Shown: piece after piece, positions 1-5,313 of the stretch
Layout: each line of letters begins with the position of its first letter
How positions within the stretch are numbered: position 1 is the stretch's first letter
DNA from: Syntrophaceae bacterium
GTDB taxonomy: Bacteria; Desulfobacterota; Syntrophorhabdia; Syntrophorhabdales; WCHB1-27
Assembly (NCBI GenBank): GCA_003165115.1
Contig: PLSJ01000148.1
Coordinates: 1,427-6,739, forward strand
Length of the DNA stretch: 5,313 nucleotides
Direction: 5' to 3'
Position numbers and translations under genes: made by a program
Notes under the pieces: model-generated
The model's database searches: none
The model's input: the letters and a program-made list of their open reading frames with translations, nothing else
What the model was told of the DNA's origin: nothing

Positions 1-1505
1 AGGTTGTTGAAATCGTGCGCGATCCCACCCGCAAGGACACCGAGAGATTCGAGCTTGCGCGCCTGCAGAAGCTCTTCTTCCATCCGTTTTTCCACCGTAA
101 TATCGCGGAAGACGATGACGGTCCCCAGGACGCCTCCCGCCCTGTCCAGAATGGGCGATCTCGTTTCCGCGATGGTTTTTGCGGTGCCGTCCCTCGCGAG
201 GAGGAGTTTTTGGCTCAAACCGGATTCGGCCTGCTCTTTCCCGGCGACGGATACGTCCTGGGCTTGACCCTGGTTGCCGGACGCTTCGGTCACCACGCGG
301 AAGACTTGCGAAAGATGCTGTCCCGCGGCTTGCGTCTGTTGCCATCCGGTCAGCTTTTCCGCCGCGTTGTTGATAAGGGCGATCCGGCCCTCGCTGTCGG
401 CGGTGATCACGCCGTCGCCGATGGAGCGCAGGGTGACGTTGAGACGCTCCTTCTCGGCGGCGAGCGCCTCTTCCGTCTGCTCGCGATCCGCAATTTCCCG
501 CCGCAGCTCGACGTTAGCCTCTTTCAGCTTCACCTCGCTTGTCTGTAAGAGCTGTTTTGAAACCATGGTCGCCGCGAGTGTATCCACCATGCTGTTGAAG
601 TCCTGGATGAGCGTCGCCACCTCCCCCGACCCCGACGGTTTTACGGGCGTCGAGAGGTCGCCCCGATTGACCCTCGCCGTCGCCTCCCTGAGCCGGCTCA
701 CCGCCCTTGAAAGGTAGATCCCCATGACAAAAAAGGCGATGAGCGAAACGACGAGTATGCCGACCCCCATCGAAATGAGTCCCGTGTGTCTGAACGACTC
801 TATTACCCTCTTGGAGGCCTGGATCAGAAACTGTTTCGTTTCATTGTGATTGGCCTCGGCCAGCTTGATCGGGGTCAGAAAGTCGTCCACGTTGATTGTC
901 GCGGCGACGCTCAGCCGGGCATGGTCGGCCGTGGTATTGTGGAGGGGGATGATATAGATGAACCTCTTCATGATGTTCCCGTCCCCGGCCTTCAGCTGGT
1001 AATACCCGTAAGCCGTCCCCGGCCCCTTCAGGCTTGTCTCCAGTATGTTCTGCAGCTCGGGCAGATGACGAAAGACGCTCGGGAGGTTCTTGTTCTCCAG
1101 GCGCAAGTCACGGTGCATGCGGACGACGGCGGTATCCGAGTCGAACACGAAGGTATAACCCGTCTGCCCCAGGGTCTGGACCGCCAGTTCCCGGAATTTC
1201 TCGTCCTTCTGAAGGTCTGTCACGGTCATCCACGGCACCGTTTGGATGACCATATCGAGCTGTTGGGCGATGTCGCTCACCTTGCTGTACACCGACGCCT
1301 CGCCCATCTCCCGCAGCATGATCTCGCTCCGGGACATGTCCCGCTCGTACCCCTTTTCGATAATCCTCGTGATTTCTTTTTCGATGCGGCTGCCGTAAAT
1401 ATCGATGAGGACGACAAAAATGACGACCGGGATAAGGCCCGCGATCAACGTCGCGAGGAAGAGGCGGGTGCTGAATTTCTTGGGCAAAAGGCTCGAAAGT
1501 CTCAT
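1..1505 (-). CDS. Membrane-bound sensor histidine kinase (Cache-HAMP-PAS-HisKA), 3' end outside window
   Basis: This is the N-terminal 501 codons of a transmembrane sensor kinase that would autophosphorylate on histidine and pass the phosphate to a response regulator. In order: a basic N-terminus, TM1 at about residues 15-34, an extracytoplasmic region of about 200 residues, TM2 at about 243-264, HAMP at about 265-318, a charged coiled coil at about 320-352, a PAS domain at about 353-472 (SIGDGVI near its start, VFRDIT at its end), then the H-box [11 protein letters not shown] with phospho-acceptor His497. The extracytoplasmic region contains GYTFVFD (Y117-D122) followed by a KNL motif, which fits a Cache-type ligand-binding fold. 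The H-box is of the HPK4 type. No stop interrupts the frame between the start and the edge. The start ATG at 1505-1503 has AGGTG (1520-1516) ten bases upstream. The ATPase domain and any receiver domain lie beyond base 1. The family call is firm; the ligand is unknown. Confidence 0.93.
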   Translation of the reverse strand, partial: MRLSSLLPKKFSTRLFLATLIAGLIPVVIFVVLIDIYGSRIEKEITRIIEKGYERDMSRSEIMLREMGEASVYSKVSDIAQQLDMVIQTVPWMTVTDLQKDEKFRELAVQTLGQTGYTFVFDSDTAVVRMHRDLRLENKNLPSVFRHLPELQNILETSLKGPGTAYGYYQLKAGDGNIMKRFIYIIPLHNTTADHARLSVAATINVDDFLTPIKLAEANHNETKQFLIQASKRVIESFRHTGLISMGVGILVVSLIAFFVMGIYLSRAVSRLREATARVNRGDLSTPVKPSGSGEVATLIQDFNSMVDTLAATMVSKQLLQTSEVKLKEANVELRREIADREQTEEALAAEKERLNVTLRSIGDGVITADSEGRIALINNAAEKLTGWQQTQAAGQHLSQVFRVVTEASGNQGQAQDVSVAGKEQAESGLSQKLLLARDGTAKTIAETRSPILDRAGGVLGTVIVFRDITVEKRMEEELLQARKLESLGVLAGGIAHDFNN

Positions 1506-1549
1506 AGTTCTTTTTCACCTCTCGAAAGCGCAACGACGCGAGAGCTTGT

Positions 1550-1583
1550 AAGTATAGATACCATACTTGGAGCGGTATGTGAA
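1550..1583 (-). promoter_or_regulatory. Candidate promoter and overlapping dyad upstream of the membrane kinase
   Basis: A perfect 6-bp inverted repeat, AAGTAT (1550-1555) and ATACTT (1563-1568) with a 7-base spacer, lies 45 bases upstream of the minus-strand start at 1505. Its left arm overlaps TATACT on the minus strand (1556-1551), a 5/6 match to a sigma-70 -10 box, but the bases 17-18 upstream of that box are a poor -35. A TTCACA box (1583-1578, 5/6 match to TTGACA) lies 21 bases from TATACT, or 17 bases from the weaker TATCTA. This could be a weak or activator-dependent promoter. It is inferred by eye only. Confidence 0.25.
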
Positions 1584-1585
1584 TT

Positions 1586-1604
1586 ACAATCGTATAACAA
1601 TCGT
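1586..1604. repeat. Tandem direct repeat ACAATCGT with 11-base period
   Basis: ACAATCGT occurs at 1586-1593 and again at 1597-1604, separated by ATA. The start-to-start distance of 11 bases is close to one helical turn, so both copies face the same side of the DNA, as is typical of tandem sites for response regulators of the OmpR/PhoB type. It lies in the divergent intergenic region, 81 bases upstream of the membrane kinase start. The repeat itself is seen directly; a role as an operator is inference. Confidence 0.4.
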
Positions 1605-1626
1605 GCGGAAAGAGGCTGCGCAACAT

Positions 1627-1649
1627 TTTTCGCGCGGTTCTCGCGAAAA
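1627..1649. promoter_or_regulatory. Perfect inverted repeat, candidate operator
   Basis: TTTTCGCG (1627-1634) is followed after 7 bases by its exact reverse complement CGCGAAAA (1642-1649). As RNA a G-U pair between 1626 and 1650 could extend the stem. It sits between two divergent genes, where a terminator would serve neither, so a protein-binding dyad is the more natural reading. It ends 13 bases before the TTGACC box at 1663. The symmetry is exact; its function is inferred from position. Confidence 0.4.
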
Positions 1650-1711
1650 GCGCACTATATTCTTGACCGGCTGTCAAATATGTGCAAAAACATAGCGGAT
1701 GGTTCCGGGAG

Positions 1712-1733
1712 GCAGGGCAAACAATGCCCTTGC
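1712..1733 (+). other. Bulged hairpin in the leader of the soluble kinase
   Basis: GCAGGGCA (1712-1719) can pair with TGCCC-T-TGC (1725-1733) around the loop AACAA, giving eight base pairs with a single bulged T at 1730. It lies 70 bases before the start codon at 1804 and would be in the 5' leader if transcription begins near 1700. It is not followed by a T-run and does not cover the ribosome binding site. It may be a leader structure or chance. Confidence 0.22.
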
Positions 1734-1792
1734 ATATGGTGCTGCTGTAGCTTTCGGCATAGTGTTGAGCGGACTGGATAGAAGTCAAACTC

Positions 1793-1796
1793 GAGG
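1793..1796 (+). promoter_or_regulatory. Ribosome binding site that fixes the start at 1804
   Basis: GAGG at 1793-1796 stands seven bases before ATG 1804. The longer in-frame start at 1699 has no purine-rich site before it, and the 35 residues it would add do not resemble a kinase N-terminus and come from the operator-rich intergenic DNA. The 1804 start is therefore preferred. Confidence 0.65.
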
Positions 1797-1803
1797 CTGG
1801 AAT

Positions 1804-3462
1804 ATGGACGATTACAGCAGGACGCATGCGGAACTCGCCGATGAGCTGTTTCGTGCACGCCAGGAGATCGCCGCCCTGGAACGCCGGGTGGCAGGGCTCG
1901 CCCCCGGGCCGGACTCGACCGATGGAGACGAGCATGCGAGGCGCGTGCAGTCTCTCCTTGAATACGAAAGCAAGTTCAAATGTCTCACAGAGCAGTCCCT
2001 GGTGGGCGTATATCTCGTTCGTGACGGCCTTTTTACCTATGCGAACTGCGAGATGGCAAACATTTTCGGCTACGCCATCGATGAGCTTGTAGACGGAAAA
2101 AGGCCCGCGGACCTGGGTTTTCCGGAAGAGTGCTGCCCGGCCGGAGGGCAGGCAGACACGCAGCTTCCCTTCGACGCCGCCCCGATGCAGAGTGAGTTTC
2201 GCGGGAAGAGAAAGGACGGGCACGCGGTCTACGTCGAGGTGTATGCCACGCCCACGATGGACCGGGGTGCTTCGGCCGTCCTCGGGCTCATCCTCGATAA
2301 AACCGATCAAAAGAAGCTCGTGGCGCAGCTCCTCAGGTCGGAGAGGATAAAGGCCATAGGAACGCTGGCCGGAGGGATCGCCCACGATTTTAATAACCTC
2401 CTGATGGGCATTCAGGGCCATGCTTCTCTCCTTATGCACCGGCTGGACCCGGTAGACCCCATGTACGACAAGCTGAAGGGGATCGAAGAACTGGTGAGGA
2501 GTGCATCCGACCTGACCAGGAAGCTGCTTGGATTTGCGAGCGGCGCCAGGTACGAGACCCGGACGCTGGATGTAAACGCTGTCATCGGAAAGACTTCGGA
2601 GATATTCGGCCGCACCAGAAAGGAAATCGTCATCAAGTCACTCAGTGAAGAGCACCTGGCCCCCGTGGACGCGGACAACGGCCAGATCGAGCAGATGCTC
2701 CTCAACCTCTATCTGAATGCATCACAGGCCATGCCCGGAGGCGGGACGCTCTCCCTCACGACCGAAAACGTCACGCTCGATGCGAGATTTGTCCGGCCTT
2801 ACTCGTTGAAAGCGGGACGTTACGTGAAGATCTCCGTCGAGGATATGGGCGAGGGCATGGATGAAAAAACCAAAGAGAGGATATTCGAGCCGTTTTTTAC
2901 GACCAGAAAGGCCGGCAGGGGCACGGGCCTGGGACTCTCTTCGGTGTACAACATAGTCAAGGCACACGGCGGGCTTATCACCGTGTACAGCGAAAAAGGG
3001 CGCGGGTCGACCTTTTGCATCTATCTGCCCGCATCGAACAGGTTGGCGGACAAGGTGAGCGACGCACCGACGGAGCCCCGGCCGATGGAAAAAGGCGCGG
3101 AGACGATCCTCCTCGTGGACGATGAAGAATCCGTCACCTCGGTGAGCAGGGATATGCTGGAGGTCCTTGGATATTCCGTGCTGATTGCGGGGAGCGGGCA
3201 GCAAGCCATCGACATCTTCGAAAAGCGCCATGACGCTATCGACCTCGTCATCCTTGACGTCGTCATGCCCGACATGGGCGGAGAAGAAACCCTGGCGCGG
3301 CTCAAAAGCATCAAGCCCTCGGTGGTGGTCACGCTTTCGAGCGGCTACAGCCTTGACCGGCAGGTGACGAAGATCATGCAGCAGGGATGCAGGAGCTTCA
3401 TACAGAAGCCTTTCACCATCAACATGCTGAGCCAGAAGCTACGAGAGGCCCTGGACTCCTAG
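1804..3462 (+). CDS. Soluble hybrid sensor histidine kinase (PAS-HisKA-HATPase-REC)
   Basis: This 552-residue protein has no transmembrane segment or signal peptide, so it should sense a cytoplasmic cue. Domains in order: a short coiled coil (about 5-32); a PAS domain (about 53-175, with GVYLVRDG at 68-75 and FGY at 88-90); HisKA with H-box [12 protein letters not shown] and phospho-acceptor His194; and HATPase_c with N-box Asn305, G1 box DMGEGMD (347-353), F-box RIFEPFFTT (359-367) and G2 box GRGTGLGL (371-378). A C-terminal receiver follows at about 434-550, with acidic pocket Asp439/Asp440, phospho-acceptor Asp485 before VVMPD, Ser513 in the Thr/Ser position and Lys535 in QKPF. All catalytic residues are present, so both kinase and receiver look active. 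The H-box places it in the HPK4 group. There is no output domain, so phosphate should pass on to an Hpt protein or regulator not in this window. Four of its six cysteines (60, 82, 110, 111) fall in the PAS domain. It is divergent from the membrane kinase on the left. Confidence 0.95.
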   Translation: MDDYSRTHAELADELFRARQEIAALERRVAGLAPGPDSTDGDEHARRVQSLLEYESKFKCLTEQSLVGVYLVRDGLFTYANCEMANIFGYAIDELVDGKRPADLGFPEECCPAGGQADTQLPFDAAPMQSEFRGKRKDGHAVYVEVYATPTMDRGASAVLGLILDKTDQKKLVAQLLRSERIKAIGTLAGGIAHDFNNLLMGIQGHASLLMHRLDPVDPMYDKLKGIEELVRSASDLTRKLLGFASGARYETRTLDVNAVIGKTSEIFGRTRKEIVIKSLSEEHLAPVDADNGQIEQMLLNLYLNASQAMPGGGTLSLTTENVTLDARFVRPYSLKAGRYVKISVEDMGEGMDEKTKERIFEPFFTTRKAGRGTGLGLSSVYNIVKAHGGLITVYSEKGRGSTFCIYLPASNRLADKVSDAPTEPRPMEKGAETILLVDDEESVTSVSRDMLEVLGYSVLIAGSGQQAIDIFEKRHDAIDLVILDVVMPDMGGEETLARLKSIKPSVVVTLSSGYSLDRQVTKIMQQGCRSFIQKPFTINMLSQKLREALDS

Positions 3463-3564
3463 GGCGGGGCAGGCGGAATAGTACGCCTCCGCGCCTCGAA
3501 CCTTGCGCGCCACCAAATCTGCATCCTCATACTTGCCGCTCACCACCTGCTTAAAAAACGGCAC
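3439..3564 (-). CDS. Possible small ORF directly after cobA-hemD (41 codons), unidentified
   Basis: One base after the TAA of the cobA-hemD gene, GTG at 3564-3562 opens a 41-codon frame that ends at TAG 3441-3439. It overlaps the 3' end of the opposite-strand hybrid kinase by 24 bases. The predicted peptide starts VPFFKQVVSGKYEDAD and goes on with a charged, helix-like stretch (ARKVRGAEAYYSA). Its mix of acidic, basic and aromatic residues and its G/C-rich third positions look more like protein than a random shadow. Against it: the start is GTG without a clear ribosome binding site, so it would depend on coupling to the upstream stop; a terminator-like hairpin overlaps its first codons; and I recognise no family. 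It could be a tiny coupled gene, a decayed gene end, or chance. Confidence 0.22.
   Translation of the reverse strand: MPFFKQVVSGKYEDADLVARKVRGAEAYYSACPALGVQGLS
3463..3495 (+). terminator. GC-rich hairpin directly after the hybrid kinase stop
   Basis: AGGCG (3471-3475) pairs with CGCCT (3484-3488), and an outer GGCG (3463-3466) can pair with CGCC (3492-3495) across an internal loop. The structure begins at the base after the TAG stop. No T-run follows, so it is not a standard intrinsic terminator; it might stabilise the 3' end or act with Rho. The pairing is visible, the role is uncertain. Confidence 0.28.
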
Positions 3565-3571
3565 CTTACCG
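3553..3571 (-). terminator. Short intrinsic terminator-like hairpin at the end of cobA-hemD
   Basis: On the minus strand CGGTA (3571-3567) pairs with TGCCG (3563-3559) around the loop AGG, with one G-U pair, and is followed at once by six T (3558-3553). It overlaps the stop codon of the cobA-hemD gene. The stem is only five pairs, which is short for an efficient terminator, but the T-run and its position fit. If it works, the small ORF that starts here would hardly be transcribed. Confidence 0.4.
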
Positions 3572-5095
3572 CTGCTGCGACACCCACTTGATGATCTCTT
3601 CCACCATGGCGGGGATCGTCGCCTTCGACGGCATAATCGTTGCCGTCAATCCTTTCGTCTCCACCGCAGTTTTTGTGACCGGACCGATCACCGCGATAGT
3701 CACGTCTTTGAGGAAGGCGGCCCGCTCCTCTCCCAGCATATCGAAGAAATTGTTGAAGGCGGCTCCACTCGTGAAGGTGGCGAGGGATATGCGGCCTTCG
3801 GACATGAACCGCTGTAGTCGCTTTCCGTGTTTTTCCGGCTTCACTGCGCGATAGACGGTAGGCGTGTCGATTTTCCCCCCGAGCTGCCGCACCCTCTCCG
3901 GAAAGAGGTCCCGGCCGCCGGCCGCCCTCGGCAGCAGAATGTTCAGGCCCGTCAGGTCCCCCCCCGCACCGGGGCGCGCCAGGAACACATCGGTCAGGCC
4001 CTCGGCGCTGAATTCATCGGGGACCAAATCGACCCTCAATCCGAGGCTCGCGATCGTCTGCGCGGTTTTCGATCCGATTGCGCAGATGTTCATGCCTTTC
4101 AGGTCCCGGAGGTCCAGGCCCTTGTTCAGGAGCCTCTCCATGAAGTATCGATAAGCGTTCGCGCTTGTGATGACGAGCCAGTTATAGGTGTGGAGCCGCC
4201 CGATCGCGCGGTCGGCATCATCAAAGCTTTCGGGCGGCATGATCCGCACGGTGGGGAATTCGAAGACCTCCGCCCCAAGCTCTTCGAGCGGCTCGTAGTC
4301 GAGCGTGTATTCCCTGGTGATCAATACCCTGTGGCCGAAAAGCGGTTTCTCTTCGTACCATTTCAGGGTGTCCCGCAGCAAGACCGCCTTTCCCACTATC
4401 ATTATTGCGGGCGGATGGATCTTGCTGTCTTTGGCGGCCCGCGCGATCTCCTGAAGCGGAGCGACTACCGTCCGCTGCTCCGGTCTCGTGCCCCAGCGGA
4501 TGAGGGCGGCCGGTGTCGCGGGAGGCAAGCCGTGTTCCATCAGCTTGTGCGTGATGGCCTCCATGTTCTTTACCCCCATGAGAAAGACCAGCGTATCGCA
4601 GGCTTTGGCGAGGCCCGACCAGTACGTGCCGCTTTCGAGCTTGTGAGCCGCCTCGCTTCCCGTGATGACCGCGAAGGAAGAGGCGTAGCGGCGGTGGGTC
4701 AGGGGGATGCCGGCATAGGCGGGGACCGCCACGGCCGAGCTGACGCCCGGCACCACCTCGAACCGTATGCCTTCCCGTGAAAGCAGTTCCGCTTCCTCGC
4801 CGCCCCTGCCGAAGACAAACGGGTCGCCCCCCTTCAACCTGCAGACGAGCTTGCCGGCTCCCGCCCCCTCGACGAGGACCCTGTTTATCTCATCCTGCGA
4901 CATCTCGTGGTGTCCGCCCCTCTTCCCGGCATAGACAAACTCGGCGTCGTCTCTCGCGTAATTGAGGATCTGGGGGTTGATATGAAAATCGTAGACGATC
5001 AGGTCTGCCTTTTGGAGGCAGCGCTGACCCTTAAGGGTAAGGAGCCCGACGTCTCCCGGGCCCGCCCCCACAAGATAAACCTTTCCTTCTTTCAT
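3566..5095 (-). CDS. cobA-hemD: Fused uroporphyrinogen-III C-methyltransferase / uroporphyrinogen-III synthase
   Basis: This 509-residue cytoplasmic enzyme joins two steps of tetrapyrrole synthesis. The N-terminal half (about 1-245) is a SUMT domain that uses S-adenosylmethionine to methylate uroporphyrinogen III to precorrin-2. It shows the VGAGPGD loop (9-15), RLKGGDPFVFGRGGEE (86-101), VPGVSSA (115-121), GIPLTHR (129-135) and the FLMG strand (171-174). The C-terminal half (about 251-509) is HemD, which closes hydroxymethylbilane into uroporphyrinogen III; it begins PLFGHRVLITR (251-261) and shows ITSAN (309-313), AIGSKTA (339-345), LLPRA (387-391) and TFTSG (440-444). Fusion of these domains is well known in Desulfobacterota and Clostridia. 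ATG 5095 has GGAG (5104-5101) five bases upstream. The product feeds sirohaem, cobalamin and the sirohaem-dependent haem route. The gene to its right runs the same way, but 143 bases with a repeat and a possible terminator lie between them, so cotranscription is uncertain. No cobalamin riboswitch is evident upstream. Confidence 0.95.
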   Translation of the reverse strand: MKEGKVYLVGAGPGDVGLLTLKGQRCLQKADLIVYDFHINPQILNYARDDAEFVYAGKRGGHHEMSQDEINRVLVEGAGAGKLVCRLKGGDPFVFGRGGEEAELLSREGIRFEVVPGVSSAVAVPAYAGIPLTHRRYASSFAVITGSEAAHKLESGTYWSGLAKACDTLVFLMGVKNMEAITHKLMEHGLPPATPAALIRWGTRPEQRTVVAPLQEIARAAKDSKIHPPAIMIVGKAVLLRDTLKWYEEKPLFGHRVLITREYTLDYEPLEELGAEVFEFPTVRIMPPESFDDADRAIGRLHTYNWLVITSANAYRYFMERLLNKGLDLRDLKGMNICAIGSKTAQTIASLGLRVDLVPDEFSAEGLTDVFLARPGAGGDLTGLNILLPRAAGGRDLFPERVRQLGGKIDTPTVYRAVKPEKHGKRLQRFMSEGRISLATFTSGAAFNNFFDMLGEERAAFLKDVTIAVIGPVTKTAVETKGLTATIMPSKATIPAMVEEIIKWVSQQR

Positions 5096-5157
5096 AGAGG
5101 CTCCACGCCAAACTTATCATAAGAGGCGGCAGGTTGCAATTGCGGGAACCCACGTAT

Positions 5158-5192
5158 CCCTCTCCCGTTGCGGGGAAGGTCAGGGTGAGGGG
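5158..5192. repeat. Degenerate copy of a dispersed intergenic palindromic repeat
   Basis: The stretch reads CCCTCTCCCG-ttg-CGGGGAAGG, then TCAGGGTGAGGGG. This matches the pattern I know from dispersed intergenic elements in many proteobacterial genomes, in which a CCCTCTCCC palindrome is followed by GGTGAGGG. Here the two arms of the palindrome mismatch at two neighbouring positions (GA in place of AG), so the stem is imperfect. It lies between the upstream gene and cobA-hemD. Recognition is by memory of the motif; copy number in this genome is unknown. Confidence 0.55.
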
Positions 5193-5194
5193 CC

Positions 5195-5230
5195 AAAAGG
5201 ACGGGACGGCCCGGAGGTCCAGGTCGTCCC
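5195..5230 (-). terminator. Possible terminator of the gene at the right edge
   Basis: On the minus strand GGGACG (5230-5225) pairs with CGTCCC (5208-5203), with a further CC/GG pairing inside, and four T (5198-5195) follow after GTCC. It starts eight bases after the TGA of the right-edge gene, a usual place for a terminator. The T-run is short and offset from the stem, so efficiency is doubtful. Confidence 0.38.
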
Positions 5231-5238
5231 CCGCGTGG

Positions 5239-5313
5239 TCAGGCGAACAGGTACTTGCTCGTCCTTTCCAGCATGGCCGCGCCTTTCACCTCTGTTTCGA
5301 AGAGGGGGGCGAT
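5239..5313 (-). CDS. C-terminal end of an unidentified protein (5' part outside window)
   Basis: An open frame enters from the right edge and ends at TGA 5241-5239. The 24 visible residues contain APLFETEVKGAAMLERTSKY and end in LFA, which reads like the helical C-terminus of a cytoplasmic protein. It runs in the same direction as cobA-hemD, with 143 bases between them. I do not recognise a family from so short a piece. The ends of HemC and HemA, frequent neighbours of cobA-hemD, do not obviously match. A short ORF starting at the internal ATG (11 codons) is possible but less likely than the end of a longer gene. Confidence 0.6.
   Translation of the reverse strand: MAPLFETEVKGAAMLERTSKYLFA

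Larger units (their letters stand above)
1506..1803. other. Divergent intergenic region between two kinase genes
   Basis: These 298 bases separate the start codons of two divergently transcribed kinases and must hold both promoters. The region is more AT-rich than the flanking genes. It contains a 6-bp dyad near the left gene, an 8-bp direct repeat with 11-base spacing, a perfect 8-bp inverted repeat, and a bulged hairpin near the right gene, each listed separately. A TTGACC box at 1663-1668 resembles a -35 element facing right, but no good -10 sits 16-18 bases downstream, so I do not call a promoter there. I see no RNA gene. The open frames that run through this region cross both gene starts and look like shadows. 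Confidence 0.7.

Noticed and set aside
1715..1733. Sigma-54 type promoter suggested by GGGCA...TTGC
   Set aside because: The GG and GC elements are not at the required GG-N10-GC spacing.
786..1781. 331-codon plus-strand open frame
   Set aside because: It lies antisense to the Cache, TM and HAMP coding region of the membrane kinase and runs into the intergenic region. It has no recognisable motif.
1699..1803. N-terminal extension of the hybrid kinase to ATG 1699
   Set aside because: No ribosome binding site precedes it, the 35 extra residues resemble no domain, and ATG 1804 has a well-spaced GAGG.
1108..2439. 443-codon minus-strand open frame crossing both kinase starts
   Set aside because: It runs antisense to the hybrid kinase and out of frame with the membrane kinase, both of which have clear domain motifs. 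Its peptide shows no family resemblance and is rich in Arg, Pro and His, as expected of a shadow frame.
3827..4780. 317-codon plus-strand open frame
   Set aside because: It is antisense to the well-supported cobA-hemD gene. Long shadow frames are expected opposite GC-rich coding DNA.
5113..5123. CTTATCATAAG palindrome 18 bases upstream of cobA-hemD, overlapping a TATGAT box
   Set aside because: Five-base arms are easily found by chance and no acceptable -35 box lies at the right distance, so I do not call a promoter or operator.
5096..5160. Cobalamin or other riboswitch upstream of cobA-hemD
   Set aside because: The leader before ATG 5095 is short and I see no B12-box-like sequence or large stem arrangement.
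1..5313. Mobile element, CRISPR array, defence system, tRNA or rRNA
   Set aside because: No transposase, integrase, repeat-spacer pattern, nuclease-like gene or structural RNA signature was seen. The only repeat-like element is the short dispersed one near 5158.

Overview
The window looks like chromosomal DNA of a moderately GC-rich, Gram-negative-type bacterium. A member of the Desulfobacterota (former Deltaproteobacteria) is most likely. This rests on the fused uroporphyrinogen-III methyltransferase/synthase (CobA-HemD), which is common in that group and in some Clostridia, next to several HPK4-type sensor kinases with the [13 protein letters not shown]-box. The assignment is an inference from gene content, not from a marker gene.

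Layout: (1) Bases 1-1505, minus strand: the first 501 codons of a membrane-bound sensor histidine kinase (TM - Cache-like sensor - TM - HAMP - coiled coil - PAS - start of HisKA). It is cut by the left edge just after its phospho-accepting histidine, and because its stop lies outside the window the reading frame has to be read directly. (2) Bases 1506-1803: a 298-base divergent intergenic region with several dyads and an 11-bp-spaced direct repeat. (3) Bases 1804-3462, plus strand: a complete soluble hybrid histidine kinase (coiled coil - PAS - HisKA - HATPase - receiver). (4) Bases 3463-3565: a short convergent gap with GC-rich hairpins and a possible 41-codon minus-strand ORF. (5) Bases 3566-5095, minus strand: complete cobA-hemD fusion. 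(6) Bases 5096-5238: intergenic, with a degenerate copy of a widespread dispersed palindromic repeat and a possible terminator. (7) Bases 5239-5313, minus strand: the last 24 codons of an unidentified gene.

How the genes relate: the two kinases are transcribed away from each other and probably share control of the region between them. Both belong to the same kinase subfamily, but one senses outside the membrane and the other in the cytoplasm. Neither has a visible DNA-binding output partner in the window. The CobA-HemD fusion makes uroporphyrinogen III and then precorrin-2, the branch point for sirohaem, cobalamin and the sirohaem-dependent haem route. It converges on the hybrid kinase and shows no clear functional link to it. 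No mobile element, CRISPR array, tRNA or rRNA was seen, and nothing clearly amounts to a new system. The most open items are the operator-like repeats between the kinases, the small ORF after hemD, and the cysteine cluster in the soluble kinase's PAS domain.
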